From: Dehalococcoidia bacterium
Lineage (GTDB): Bacteria; Chloroflexota; Dehalococcoidia; Lucifugimonadales; Lucifugimonadaceae
Direction: 5' to 3'
Length of the DNA: 9,190 bases
Assembly: GCA_028278465.1 (NCBI GenBank)
Contig: JANQEF010000045.1
Span: 1 to 9,190, forward strand
The number at the start of each line of letters is the position of its first letter. The first letter of the stretch is position 1. This document shows positions 1-6,439 of the stretch, piece by piece. A program made the translations under genes and the position numbers. The notes below the pieces were generated by a model that did not search any database, was not told where the DNA came from, and was given only the letters and a program-made list of their open reading frames with translations.

Positions 1-2
1 TC

Positions 3-740
3 GATAACGCACACACCCACGGGGCCGGGCTCGGACCCGGCAGGACGCCGGAGGATGCTCCCGACCTGCGAGGCTGGTCCGGCTACATGAACCACAACGA
101 CATCGCGGCAGAAACGGCCAAAGCCGATCCTGCGAAGGTCATCCCCGGCATGTCGCTGCACCCGATGGCCACGGACATGAACGAGGAGTACGACAGGGCT
201 GTCGGCGACCTCGGCTGCAAGGTGATCAAGCTGGGCCCGAACTACCAGGACTTCGATCCGACAGGCCCCGAGGCTTTCAGGCTCTTCGCACGGCTTGAGC
301 ACGACGGAATACCGATCATCTTTCACAGCGGAACGTCGCCGCAGACGGACGGCCCGCTGACGTACGCGCACCCGTTCACATACGACAAAGTCGCCATGGC
401 GTTTCCAAAGCTGAAGATGGTCCTGGCGCACCTGAGCCACCCGTGGCAGGCCGACTCGCTCGCCGTGGTCCGCAAGCACCCTAACGTTTGGGCAGACGTC
501 TCGGCTCAGTTCTACCGCCCTTGGTCGTTCTGGCAGGGCATGAGGCTCTTCTACGAGTGGGGAGTCACAGGCAAGATATTCTTCGGCTCCGACTGGCCGG
601 TGACGCTCCCGCAGGACAACATCGACGAGTTGCGGAACCTCGAGAAGTACGCGATAGACCACCATCTACCAGTGATCCCGGCAGACGAGATCGAGGGCAT
701 CATCGACCGCGACGCCATCTCACTCCTGGAGATCGAGTGA
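3..740 (+). CDS. Amidohydrolase family protein (amidohydrolase-2 type TIM barrel), 5' end outside the window
   Basis: The reading frame is open from base 3 with no stop, so the gene starts upstream of the window; the first internal ATG (87) is not a credible start because conserved-looking sequence precedes it. About 245 residues are visible. The pattern fits the metal-dependent amidohydrolase-2 (PF04909-like) fold: a lysine strand (KVIKLGPN), then IIFHSGTSP with a metal-ligand-type His, then VLAHLSHPW, then FFGSDWPV with the C-terminal catalytic Asp. An HTH triplet (DNAHTHG) lies at the very start; it could be the N-terminal HxH metal motif, but its spacing to the next strand is short, so this is uncertain. 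Family members hydrolyse or decarboxylate small, often aromatic, substrates in the cytoplasm. The substrate cannot be read from sequence. The MFS carrier that starts directly after the stop is probably co-transcribed and may import the substrate. Confidence 0.85.
   Translation, partial: DNAHTHGAGLGPGRTPEDAPDLRGWSGYMNHNDIAAETAKADPAKVIPGMSLHPMATDMNEEYDRAVGDLGCKVIKLGPNYQDFDPTGPEAFRLFARLEHDGIPIIFHSGTSPQTDGPLTYAHPFTYDKVAMAFPKLKMVLAHLSHPWQADSLAVVRKHPNVWADVSAQFYRPWSFWQGMRLFYEWGVTGKIFFGSDWPVTLPQDNIDELRNLEKYAIDHHLPVIPADEIEGIIDRDAISLLEIE
728..731 (+). promoter_or_regulatory. Shine-Dalgarno GGAG for the TTG start of the MFS gene
   Basis: GGAG lies inside the last codons of the amidohydrolase, 9 nt before TTG at 741. 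It supports TTG as the start, since no ATG or GTG occurs in frame before the first membrane helix. The arrangement implies translational coupling of the two genes. Confidence 0.5.
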
Positions 741-2075
741 TTGCAACGCTCTGAGTCGTCGGGAGGGACCTTCTACGGCTGGTACATAGTCGCAGCGCTG
801 TTCTTCGCGACGTTCGTCGTCATCGGCGTCAGGCAGGGTTTCGGTGTCTTTGTCGAGGCATGGGAAGAAGACTTCGGCGCCAGCACGACCGCGGTCTCGG
901 CCGCTGCTGCGATCGGCTGGGTCCTGAACGGCCTCAGCCAGCCGGTGTTCGGCGCGCTGACAGACAGATTCGGCGCACGGCGGGTGCTGATCTACGGCAT
1001 CCTGGGGATGGGCAGCAGCACTCTGCTGGTGGCTACTTCGACCAATCCCTGGCTGCTTGGCATCACCTACGGCCTGCTGCTCTCGTTCGTCTCAGGCGCG
1101 CTGTCGTTCACGCCGGCCGGAGCGCTCATTGCCCGCTGGTTCGTACGAAAACGCGGGACTGCCATGAGCGCGCTCACTGTTGGCGGTTCGGTCAGCGGAA
1201 TGATCATGATCCCGTTCCTGGCCTACTTCCTGCTAAACGCCTCGTGGCAGACGGTGTGGCTGGTGCTCGGCGGGCTGATACTCGGCCTGGGACTGCCAGT
1301 GCTCATCGTGATCGTGCGCAGTAGGCCGGAAGACATGGGGCTGCTGCCCGATGGCGAGATCGAAGAGGTCTCAGAGTCTGCTGGCGCGGGGGGAGAGACG
1401 CGGGTCAAGGTTGCGGTTGGACCGCTCGACGTCGAGCGATGGGAGGACTCGTTCAAGTCAGCGCCGATGTGGCAGCTTTCGCTCGCCTACTGGGTCTGCG
1501 GCGTCACAACGGCTTCGATCGCGGTCCACTTCGTGCGCTGGGCGTCTTCCGAGGACATCTCGTCGGGCACGGCCGCGCTGGCCTTCGGCCTGCTCAGTGG
1601 CATCAACGCGCTCGGCGTGCTGTTCGTCGGGACGATATCGGACCGCATGCAGCGGAAGACGCTGCTCGGACTGGTTTACCTGGTGCGCGGACTGGCGTTC
1701 CTGAGTCTGATACTGCTGCCCGGCACAGCGGCGCTGTGGGCGTTCGCAATCATCGGCGGCATGTCGTGGCTTGCGACGGTTCCCCTCACAACCTCGCTCG
1801 CAGCCGACGTCTACGGACTGAAAAAGCTCGGGACGCTGGCAGGGCTGATCAACATGGCCCACCAGCTCGGCGGCGGCGCAGCTGTGCTCATATTCGGCTG
1901 GGTATTTGACAGGTGGGACACCTACGACCCGGCATTCGCGGCTGGCGCGATCTTCCTGCTGCTTGCCGGGATCATCTCGCTGTCGATCCGGGAGAAGCGT
2001 TACTCGTCACGGTACTCGCCGGTGACACGCGCCCCGGCGGCTCAAGCTGCGCCCGCGGGAGGCGACACGGACTAG
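741..2075 (+). CDS. MFS transporter, monocarboxylate/oxalate-formate antiporter-like
   Basis: A 444-aa integral membrane protein, the usual length for a 12-helix major facilitator. Hydrophobic helices start at about residue 12 (GWYIVAALFFATFVVIG). The loop between helices 2 and 3 carries MFS motif A (GALTDRFGARRV, residues 71-82), and its degenerate repeat in the second half is GTISDRMQRK (297-306). A hydrophilic central loop of about 50 residues (192-243) starts with RPEDMGLLPDG, a sequence typical of the monocarboxylate-transporter-like MFS branch. The start is TTG, directly after the amidohydrolase stop (TGA 738-740) and preceded by GGAG. By family it probably moves an organic acid across the inner membrane; the zero-gap coupling suggests it feeds the amidohydrolase. 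Substrate and direction of transport are not deducible. Confidence 0.9.
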   Translation: MQRSESSGGTFYGWYIVAALFFATFVVIGVRQGFGVFVEAWEEDFGASTTAVSAAAAIGWVLNGLSQPVFGALTDRFGARRVLIYGILGMGSSTLLVATSTNPWLLGITYGLLLSFVSGALSFTPAGALIARWFVRKRGTAMSALTVGGSVSGMIMIPFLAYFLLNASWQTVWLVLGGLILGLGLPVLIVIVRSRPEDMGLLPDGEIEEVSESAGAGGETRVKVAVGPLDVERWEDSFKSAPMWQLSLAYWVCGVTTASIAVHFVRWASSEDISSGTAALAFGLLSGINALGVLFVGTISDRMQRKTLLGLVYLVRGLAFLSLILLPGTAALWAFAIIGGMSWLATVPLTTSLAADVYGLKKLGTLAGLINMAHQLGGGAAVLIFGWVFDRWDTYDPAFAAGAIFLLLAGIISLSIREKRYSSRYSPVTRAPAAQAAPAGGDTD

Positions 2076-2114
2076 TCCGGGGTTCGTGCAGCGAGCCGAG
2101 TGTAGGATGGATCG

Positions 2115-2324
2115 ATGTCCCTGGCGCCGAAAATCCTGGCCCACCATTCGGAGGCGGTTGATCCGACTCTGGTTGAGTGGATCCGCCACCGGATCGACGA
2201 GATCTTCGGGGTCGACTCCGGTGTGATCGTGCTGCTGCTCGGCCTCGTGATCGTGCTGTTCCCGGTCGGGCTCCTCACGCTGGCGTGGCGACGACGGAGA
2301 GCGGCAAGAGGGCAGAAAGGCTGA
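2115..2324 (+). CDS. Small single-span membrane protein, function unknown
   Basis: A 69-aa protein with an amphipathic, charged N-terminal half (residues 1-33), one strongly hydrophobic segment (about 36-57, GVIVLLLGLVIVLFPVG) and a positively charged tail (WRRRRAARGQKG). By the positive-inside rule the tail would be cytoplasmic. ATG 2115 has a good AGGA (2104-2107) 7 nt upstream. It follows the MFS gene after 39 bp in the same direction, so it may be the third gene of that transcript. It converges with the DUF2007-like gene, leaving only 10 bp between their stops. No family is recognised. The start signal and clear membrane segment favour a real gene over chance, although an antisense frame overlaps it. 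Confidence 0.6.
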   Translation: MSLAPKILAHHSEAVDPTLVEWIRHRIDEIFGVDSGVIVLLLGLVIVLFPVGLLTLAWRRRRAARGQKG

Positions 2325-2334
2325 ACCCGCAAGC

Positions 2335-2655
2335 TCAGTCCAAGCCGGCGATCCAGCGCAGCCAACCTAGAATGCCCGGCCTTCTTTTACGAGGCTCCTC
2401 GTCGAAGCCGGGCGGAACGCTGATCCCGAGCAGCTCGGCAGCGCGCCGGGCGTCCTTTCGGAACACCACAAGCTGCGGCTCTGCGAAGCGCTGCAGCCGC
2501 ATCGGTCCTTGCCCGTAGAGGCCGCCGAAGCTCTGGTTGCGCACCTGGCACTCGATCCCGGCCTGCTCAAGCTGGTCCCGCGCGATGGCGATCTCCACCG
2601 AATCGGGGTTCGTGATGAGCGTTATCAGGTCGAAGTCCCGGTTCATCGACATCAC
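2335..2655 (-). CDS. DUF2007-like putative signal-transducing protein
   Basis: A 106-aa protein resembling the DUF2007 family (small alpha-beta proteins with a ferredoxin-like fold). After a short N-terminus, LITLITNPDSVEIAIARDQLEQ is followed by AGIECQVRNQSFGGLYG, then a strand (PQLVVFRKDARRAAELLG). This is the usual DUF2007 order: a first strand and helix, the phrase describing a residue stretch after AGI, then a second strand and helix. The C-terminus adds a basic, Trp-rich tail (RKRRPGILGWLRWIAGLD). The frame opens with GTG 2655, ATG 2652 and ATG 2646; none has a clear Shine-Dalgarno, so the start may be up to three codons further in. It lies 71 bp downstream of the DapA-like gene on the same strand and may share its transcript. 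Molecular function of the family is not established. Confidence 0.75.
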   Translation of the reverse strand: MMSMNRDFDLITLITNPDSVEIAIARDQLEQAGIECQVRNQSFGGLYGQGPMRLQRFAEPQLVVFRKDARRAAELLGISVPPGFDEEPRKRRPGILGWLRWIAGLD

Positions 2656-2726
2656 TCGCAGCGGTGTGGTGATTGCTTCCGCCGACGTTAGCTCCGACGC
2701 GCCCCTGCGTGGGGCAGCCCCGGCGC

Positions 2727-3650
2727 TCAGTCGTCCAGCAGCGGGCCCAGGCGGTCGAGAATCCGGTCCAGTTCCTCGATGTCCAGCCGGTCCAGCTTCT
2801 TCGCGGCCGGGTTGCGCGTCACCGGCGTCTTGATCACGCCACGCCGGAAGAACGCCATCTTGTACGCAGCGATGCTGTAGAGGAACTCGAAATTCAGCGA
2901 AGGCAGGAGCTGCTCCCAGATCGACTGTGCCTCGTCGGTCACAACCTGCAGGTTGCCCTCGCCCTTGCCGCCCTTCTCCAGCGCGTCCCAGAGCTTGCGG
3001 TGAGCGTCCGTGATGTGCCCGGACGGCATCGTCCCGCAGGCGCCGCGGTGATACTCGTCCGTCAGGAACCGGCCTCCCATACCGCCCATGATCCCGGCGC
3101 AGGAATCGCCCGCCTGCTCGAAAAGCTGCGTCATGATCTGGCCGGGAACGAGGCTCTCTTCCTTCACGTAGTCGATGTGGTCGACCTCCTTCAGCATCCG
3201 CACCATGAGTGGCGTCGGGATGATCGGGCTGGTCGGCGGCTTGTTATTCTGCAGCCAGACCGGAACGCCGGCCGCCTCGGCGACCGCGCCGAAGTAGTCG
3301 AACATCAGCTCCGGCGTCGCTCCGTTCGGGGGCGCTGCGATCACCGAATCGGCCCCGACATCGACCGCCGCCTTCGTGTACTCGACGGCGTGTGCCGTCG
3401 TGGTTCCGGTCACGCCTGCGACGAATGGCACCGCTCCAACCGTCGCCTTGACTCCCTGCCGGATCACCTCGGCGCGCTCATCGTCCGTCAGGAACGGGCC
3501 TTCGCTGGCGTTCACAGGCAGGACGATGCCGTGCGCGCCGCGCTCCACGCACCACTCGACACAGCGGTTGAGAGACGGGAAGTCGACCGAACCGTCCTCG
3601 TTGAACGGTGTCACCGGAATCGAATAGACGCCTCTCATCTGCTCAGCCAT
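2727..3650 (-). CDS. DapA-superfamily (dihydrodipicolinate synthase/N-acetylneuraminate lyase-type) Schiff-base aldolase or dehydratase
   Basis: A 307-aa protein of normal length for the class I aldolase (DHDPS/NAL) TIM-barrel family, opening with GVYSIPVTPF at residues 7-16. The Schiff-base lysine is K163 in YVKEES. Two other active-site landmarks differ from canonical DapA. The GTTGE phosphate/carboxylate loop reads VNASE (46-50). The tyrosine of the usual YN.P motif is Gln (Q134 in VWLQNNKPP). It is therefore probably not lysine-biosynthetic DapA but a keto-acid lyase or dehydratase of a side branch; an NxSE-type loop recalls keto-deoxy-sugar-acid dehydratases, but this is from memory and tentative. 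The frame extends upstream to 3827, but ATG 3650 is chosen because family homology starts there and AAGGA precedes it. It is divergent from the zinc dehydrogenase, which may share its pathway. Confidence 0.88.
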   Translation of the reverse strand: MAEQMRGVYSIPVTPFNEDGSVDFPSLNRCVEWCVERGAHGIVLPVNASEGPFLTDDERAEVIRQGVKATVGAVPFVAGVTGTTTAHAVEYTKAAVDVGADSVIAAPPNGATPELMFDYFGAVAEAAGVPVWLQNNKPPTSPIIPTPLMVRMLKEVDHIDYVKEESLVPGQIMTQLFEQAGDSCAGIMGGMGGRFLTDEYHRGACGTMPSGHITDAHRKLWDALEKGGKGEGNLQVVTDEAQSIWEQLLPSLNFEFLYSIAAYKMAFFRRGVIKTPVTRNPAAKKLDRLDIEELDRILDRLGPLLDD

Positions 3651-3853
3651 TGAACGTCCTTCTGCGGCCGGTTGCTCGGGCCGCGCTTGCTGGATGTCGG
3701 TCGGGTTGGATGACAGAACGAAACAGGCGCCGCGGTGTCTGTCTGCCAGGTCGAAAACTCGGCCCGTTGGTTTGCGGCCAGCATCGTATAACATCCGGCC
3801 ACCGCAAGAAGGGCCGCGGAACGCCATTCAGATCCGATTCACGGGAGAGAGCG
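3651..3853. promoter_or_regulatory. Divergent intergenic region between the DapA-like and zinc dehydrogenase genes
   Basis: These 203 bp must hold the promoters of two divergent genes. The only AT-rich hexamer resembling a -10 box is TATAAC at 3787-3792 on the plus strand, and I find no -35 box at normal spacing. A 6-bp GC stem (3664-3669 with 3679-3684) sits in the presumed leader of the minus-strand gene. No operator palindrome stands out. Confidence 0.35.
3657..3661 (-). promoter_or_regulatory. Shine-Dalgarno AAGGA deciding the DapA-like start
   Basis: On the minus strand AAGGA lies 6 nt upstream of ATG 3650. It supports this start over the 59-codon longer frame beginning at 3827, whose extra residues look non-coding. 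Confidence 0.6.
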
Positions 3854-4897
3854 ATGCCAGGAACGATGAAGGCCGCGCTGGACGACGGAACGGGCAGGTA
3901 CGAGCTGCACGAGGTCGATATGCCCGCGATGTTCGAGGGCGCCGCGCTCATCAAGGTCAGGCAGACCGGTATCTGCGGCTCAGACCTGCACATGACGGAC
4001 GCCCGGGAGGAGGCTCAGACGCTGCCGTCCGGACACGAGGTCGCAGGCGAGGTTGTCGAAGTGCCGTCGGGCGAGACCGATCTGCAGGTCGGCGACCGCG
4101 TTGCGCTCGAGACAATCGGCGCCGGGCGCTCCTGCATGCGCTGCCACTACTGCAAGTACGGCCAGTACAGGCACTGCATGGACCTGGCGCCCGACACTGG
4201 CGGCGGCTTCGCCGAGTACATGACCCGCACGCCGAACGGCCTCTTCAAGCTGCCGGACAGCCTCGACTGGGTGGACGGCGCGCTGGTGGAGCCGATGGCG
4301 GTGTCGGTGCATGCGCTTCGCTACGCCGGGATGAAACCAGGCGATGTGATCGGTGTCACCGGTTCGGCAACGATCGGGCTGTCCGCTATAGGCGCGGCCC
4401 ATGCCTTCGGCGCAAAGAAGGTGATCGCTTCGGCGAAGTATCCGCACCAGGCCGAGGCGGCGAAGAAGATGGGCGCAGACGTGGTGACGACTACCGGCGG
4501 CGGCGCGTTCGAAGACGCCTGCCGGGAGGCTTCCGGCGGCGTTGGCGCCGACATAGTGCTGGAGTCAGTGGGCGGTCACCAGGCTGTTGCGTTGCACCAG
4601 GCGATTCGCGCTACGCGCCCGCAGGGCAAGATGGTCAACCTCGGTGGCATCAAGGTGCCGATGGAGATCGACCTGTTCGATCCGCTGCTGCGTGAGATCG
4701 CCATAATCTCGGTCTCCTGCTACGACGTGATCGATGGGGTTCACGACTACGAGGTCGCTATCGACCTGCTGGCGTCCGGAAATATGCCTTACAGGGAGAT
4801 CGTGACGCACAAGGTGCCGCTGGACGACATCCAGGACGGCTTTGCGACGGCGTACGACAAGAACTCAGGCTCGATCAAGGTCCACATCACGCAGTAG
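3854..4897 (+). CDS. Zinc-dependent medium-chain alcohol/polyol dehydrogenase (threonine/sorbitol dehydrogenase-like)
   Basis: A 347-aa enzyme of the medium-chain dehydrogenase/reductase family. Catalytic-zinc ligands are seen as C41 (GICGSD), H61-E62 (GHEVAGEV) and E146 (ALVEPMAV). The structural-zinc lobe has four cysteines, C94, C97, C100 and C108 (spacing C-x2-C-x2-C-x7-C). The Rossmann half starts at about 165 with VTGSATIGL, in which the usual middle glycine is Ala172. The expected acidic residue at the end of the second strand is absent (VIASAKYPHQ), so NADP may be the cofactor; this is inference. Such enzymes oxidise secondary alcohols of sugars, polyols or amino acids with NAD(P)+. 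ATG 3854 is preceded by GGGAGAG (3843-3849). The frame is open further upstream to 3608, but that part is antisense to the DapA-like gene and not credible. Confidence 0.9.
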   Translation: MPGTMKAALDDGTGRYELHEVDMPAMFEGAALIKVRQTGICGSDLHMTDAREEAQTLPSGHEVAGEVVEVPSGETDLQVGDRVALETIGAGRSCMRCHYCKYGQYRHCMDLAPDTGGGFAEYMTRTPNGLFKLPDSLDWVDGALVEPMAVSVHALRYAGMKPGDVIGVTGSATIGLSAIGAAHAFGAKKVIASAKYPHQAEAAKKMGADVVTTTGGGAFEDACREASGGVGADIVLESVGGHQAVALHQAIRATRPQGKMVNLGGIKVPMEIDLFDPLLREIAIISVSCYDVIDGVHDYEVAIDLLASGNMPYREIVTHKVPLDDIQDGFATAYDKNSGSIKVHITQ

Positions 4898-4915
4898 CGC
4901 GCGTGGCGCCGGATC

Positions 4916-5183
4916 CTCCCTCCCAGCTTGGGAGGGAGTTAGAGGGAGGGTCGGTTGTGTTCCCTGAGCGAAGTCGAAGGGCCTCTTGAGGAGCCAACCC
5001 GTCTTGTCAGGGCAAGTCTGCGCACCAGAGATCCTTCGACTCCGCTAGCGCTCCGCTCGGGAAACACTGACGTCCCGATTGCATCGGGATCAGGCGCAGC
5101 CGGGTGCCCGCTTGCGGGCGCGCCCCTACCAGACAAGACGAATAACCCTCCCCCTTATACCCCCTCCCAATATGGGAGAGGGG
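4916..5183. repeat. Composite inverted-repeat block, MITE-like in outline
   Basis: Outer ends: 4916-4951 is a hairpin (arms CTCCCTCCCA / TGGGAGGGAG, 3-nt loop) followed by GTTAGAGGGAGGGT. 5145-5183 is the same motif in inverse orientation (core arms CTCCCA 5164-5169 / TGGGAG 5173-5178). Inside them lie a second inverted pair, TTCCCTGAGC...GTCGAAGG (4960-4980) against CCTTCGACT...GCTCGGGAA (5033-5063), and a third, CGTCTTGTC (5000-5008) against GACAAGACG (5132-5140). Local hairpins also occur: TCCCGAT-tgc-ATCGGGA (5073-5089) and GCCCGC-TT-GCGGGC (5106-5119). There is no coding sequence. It could be a non-autonomous mobile repeat, a cluster of extragenic palindromes, or in part the terminator of the dehydrogenase gene. 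Confidence 0.6.
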
Positions 5184-5189
5184 AACTGT

Positions 5190-5265
5190 CATTCCGGACT
5201 TGATCCGGAATCTATCCGGTCATCCTGCGTCACGAGTCAGATCCCTCGGCTTCGCTCGGGATGAC
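5190..5265. repeat. Two adjacent extragenic palindromes
   Basis: The first is ATTCCGGA (5191-5198) with TCCGGAAT (5204-5211), a perfect 8-bp stem with a 5-nt loop. The second is bounded by GTCATCC (5219-5225) and GGATGAC (5259-5265), with an inner ATCCC/GGGAT stem. Both resemble dispersed extragenic palindromes that recur in many bacterial genomes. Copy number in this genome is unknown. Confidence 0.5.
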
Positions 5266-5378
5266 AACTCCGCCGTCGCCCTTTCTACCCAGTTCAGTTC
5301 CAGTTGATCCCTACAGGCAGCCTGTGGCGAGCCAAAAGGTGATGCCGTGTGTGCGCAACTGCCCACAAGATGGCCGAC

Positions 5379-5411
5379 GCACACCTTGTGCACACCTTCG
5401 CCACACCGTCG
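5379..5411 (+). repeat. Three tandem 11-bp units upstream of the receiver-like gene
   Basis: The units are GCACACCTTGT, GCACACCTTCG and CCACACCGTCG; neighbours match at 9 of 11 positions. The array ends 33 bp before the chosen ATG (5445). A one-helical-turn spacing on one DNA face could suit a regulator binding site, but it may be chance. Confidence 0.35.
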
Positions 5412-5433
5412 GCAATACCGCCGATCAGGCGTC

Positions 5434-5440
5434 AAGAGGA
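5434..5440 (+). promoter_or_regulatory. Shine-Dalgarno AAGAGGA deciding the receiver-like gene start
   Basis: It lies 4 nt upstream of ATG 5445. This favours ATG 5445 over the GTG at 5349, whose extra 32 residues contain the tandem repeat and look non-coding. Confidence 0.55.
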
Positions 5441-5444
5441 ATCG

Positions 5445-6125
5445 ATGGCACGCAGTTCGAACCGGCCCGGGTCGTCCCGTTTTCGGCGACGGCCAGTGCT
5501 GCATTCAAGCGCAGGGCCGACAAAGGTCCTGTCAGTAGCCAACCGCCAGTCGTTCACAGAACAGCTGTCGCAACTGCTGGCCGACCAGACGCGCATCCGG
5601 CTCGTAGGCGGCGCACACGACCGGGTGCAGGCTGCAGAGCGTCTCGTGCTGCTGAAGCCGGACGTCGTTGTCATCGAAGCCGACCTCGACTACGAACTGG
5701 GCGGTATCGACACCGCCTTCGCACTGCGTTCCATCTCGCCCAGCACCGCATTCGTGCTGGTCTCTCCCTACTCAGACCCCGAACGGCTGGCAATGGTCCC
5801 GCGTGGACTCGGCCTCGAATGGTCGTATCTACTCTCCCGCGACGAGATCAACAAGCAGGACCTGGTGTCCGCAATCAGCAGCGCGGCGTGGTCCATTCCC
5901 TTCATCGACCGTCGGGTGGACCGGTCGTTGCTCGGAGCGCTGCAGAGCCGAGTCGAGAAAGCGGTCGACAACGTGCTCCGCGACGCGAAGCGGTCGCAAC
6001 AGCGCAGGAAAGACTCGAAAGACCGCGGTCCGGGCTATGTCGACCCCGAGGAGTGGGACGGCAAGGTGCAGTGGCTGAAGCTGCCGGAAGAAGACTCGGA
6101 CGCTGAGCCCGATCCCGGAGCGTAG
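5445..6125 (+). CDS. Stand-alone degenerate response-regulator receiver-like protein
   Basis: A 226-aa protein. Residues 26-155 follow the receiver (CheY-like) plan of NarL/FixJ-type regulators: strand KVLSVAN, helix QSFTEQLSQLLADQ, strand RIRLVGGAHD, helix, strand PDVVVIE, later strand AFVLVSPYSDPE, then WSYLLSRDEI. Every phosphorylation residue is changed: the acidic pair is A32-N33, the phospho-Asp position is E78, and the conserved Lys position is S131; only the Ser/Thr switch residue is kept (S107). A basic N-terminal extension (1-25) precedes the domain. A charged C-terminal helix and tail (156-226, RRKDSKDRG, acidic end) follows in place of a DNA-binding domain. It probably acts through protein contacts and is not driven by phosphorylation; Glu at the acceptor site could mimic the active state. 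The exported-protein gene starts 2 nt after its stop, so they form an operon. Confidence 0.7.
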   Translation: MARSSNRPGSSRFRRRPVLHSSAGPTKVLSVANRQSFTEQLSQLLADQTRIRLVGGAHDRVQAAERLVLLKPDVVVIEADLDYELGGIDTAFALRSISPSTAFVLVSPYSDPERLAMVPRGLGLEWSYLLSRDEINKQDLVSAISSAAWSIPFIDRRVDRSLLGALQSRVEKAVDNVLRDAKRSQQRRKDSKDRGPGYVDPEEWDGKVQWLKLPEEDSDAEPDPGA

Positions 6126-6127
6126 CG

Positions 6128-6418
6128 ATGCGCAAGACTCTGCTCGGGATCTTCGCAGGACTGGTGCTCGGCATCGCGCTGACCGCCGGCGTGCGAGCGG
6201 TCAGCGGGCAGTCCGACAGCAATTTCGCTGGTCTCGTGCCGGATGTCGAGAAGGTCTACAGCACCGCTCTCGAAAACACATTCGATGCTGCCGGTGAGAA
6301 GTTCACCGACCCCGAGCTCAAGGCTTTCTACGACCGCCTGACGGACCAGATCATCGATGGCCTGGAGACGCCGGTTCCATTCGATCCGGGCATCGATTTG
6401 GAGTCGGCTTCGCAGTAG
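6128..6418 (+). CDS. Small exported or membrane-anchored protein, unknown family
   Basis: A 96-aa protein with an N-terminal basic start (MRK), a hydrophobic core (residues 4-21, LLGIFAGLVLGIALTAG) and then RAVSGQ. This is a signal peptide or signal anchor with no lipobox cysteine. The remaining ~65 residues are soluble and acidic (DVEKVYSTALENTFDAAGEKF, then PELKAFYDRLTDQI), probably helical, and contain no cysteine. GGAG at 6117-6120, inside the end of the upstream gene, lies 7 nt before ATG 6128. The gap to the receiver-like gene is 2 nt, so the two are almost certainly co-transcribed and perhaps translationally coupled. No enzyme motif is visible. It could be the envelope-facing partner of the receiver-like protein; this is inference from operon structure alone. 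Confidence 0.7.
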   Translation: MRKTLLGIFAGLVLGIALTAGVRAVSGQSDSNFAGLVPDVEKVYSTALENTFDAAGEKFTDPELKAFYDRLTDQIIDGLETPVPFDPGIDLESASQ

Positions 6419-6439
6419 AGCACCGGTTGCGCCGGTCGC

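Larger units (their letters stand above)
4898..5444. other. 547-bp intergenic region rich in inverted repeats
   Basis: No credible gene is seen. The left two-thirds (4916-5265) is a dense set of hairpins, listed separately. The right third (5266-5444) has a short palindrome (ACAGG-CAG-CCTGT, 5313-5325), three close copies of CAGTT (5290-5305), a three-unit 11-bp repeat (5379-5411) and the leader of the receiver-like gene. Short reading frames here differ in every frame and mirror the repeats, so they are not called. Confidence 0.7.

Noticed and set aside
2673..3653. 326-residue plus-strand open frame
   Set aside because: Antisense to the DapA-like gene; Arg/Leu/His-rich residues with no motif, typical shadow in GC-rich DNA.
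3694..4695. 333-residue plus-strand open frame
   Set aside because: Shifted frame over the zinc dehydrogenase, Arg/Gly-rich with no domain; the dehydrogenase frame has all zinc ligands.
4916..4951. Rho-independent terminator for the dehydrogenase gene
   Set aside because: The stem is strong, but no T-run follows and the motif is repeated in inverse at 5145-5183, so a repeat element is the better reading; a terminator role is not excluded.
4916..5265. CRISPR array
   Set aside because: The repeats are inverted and nested, not regularly spaced direct repeats with unique spacers.
5261..6106. 281-residue plus-strand open frame
   Set aside because: Overlaps the receiver-like gene in another frame and is Arg/Ala-rich; the receiver-like frame has a good start signal and fold pattern.
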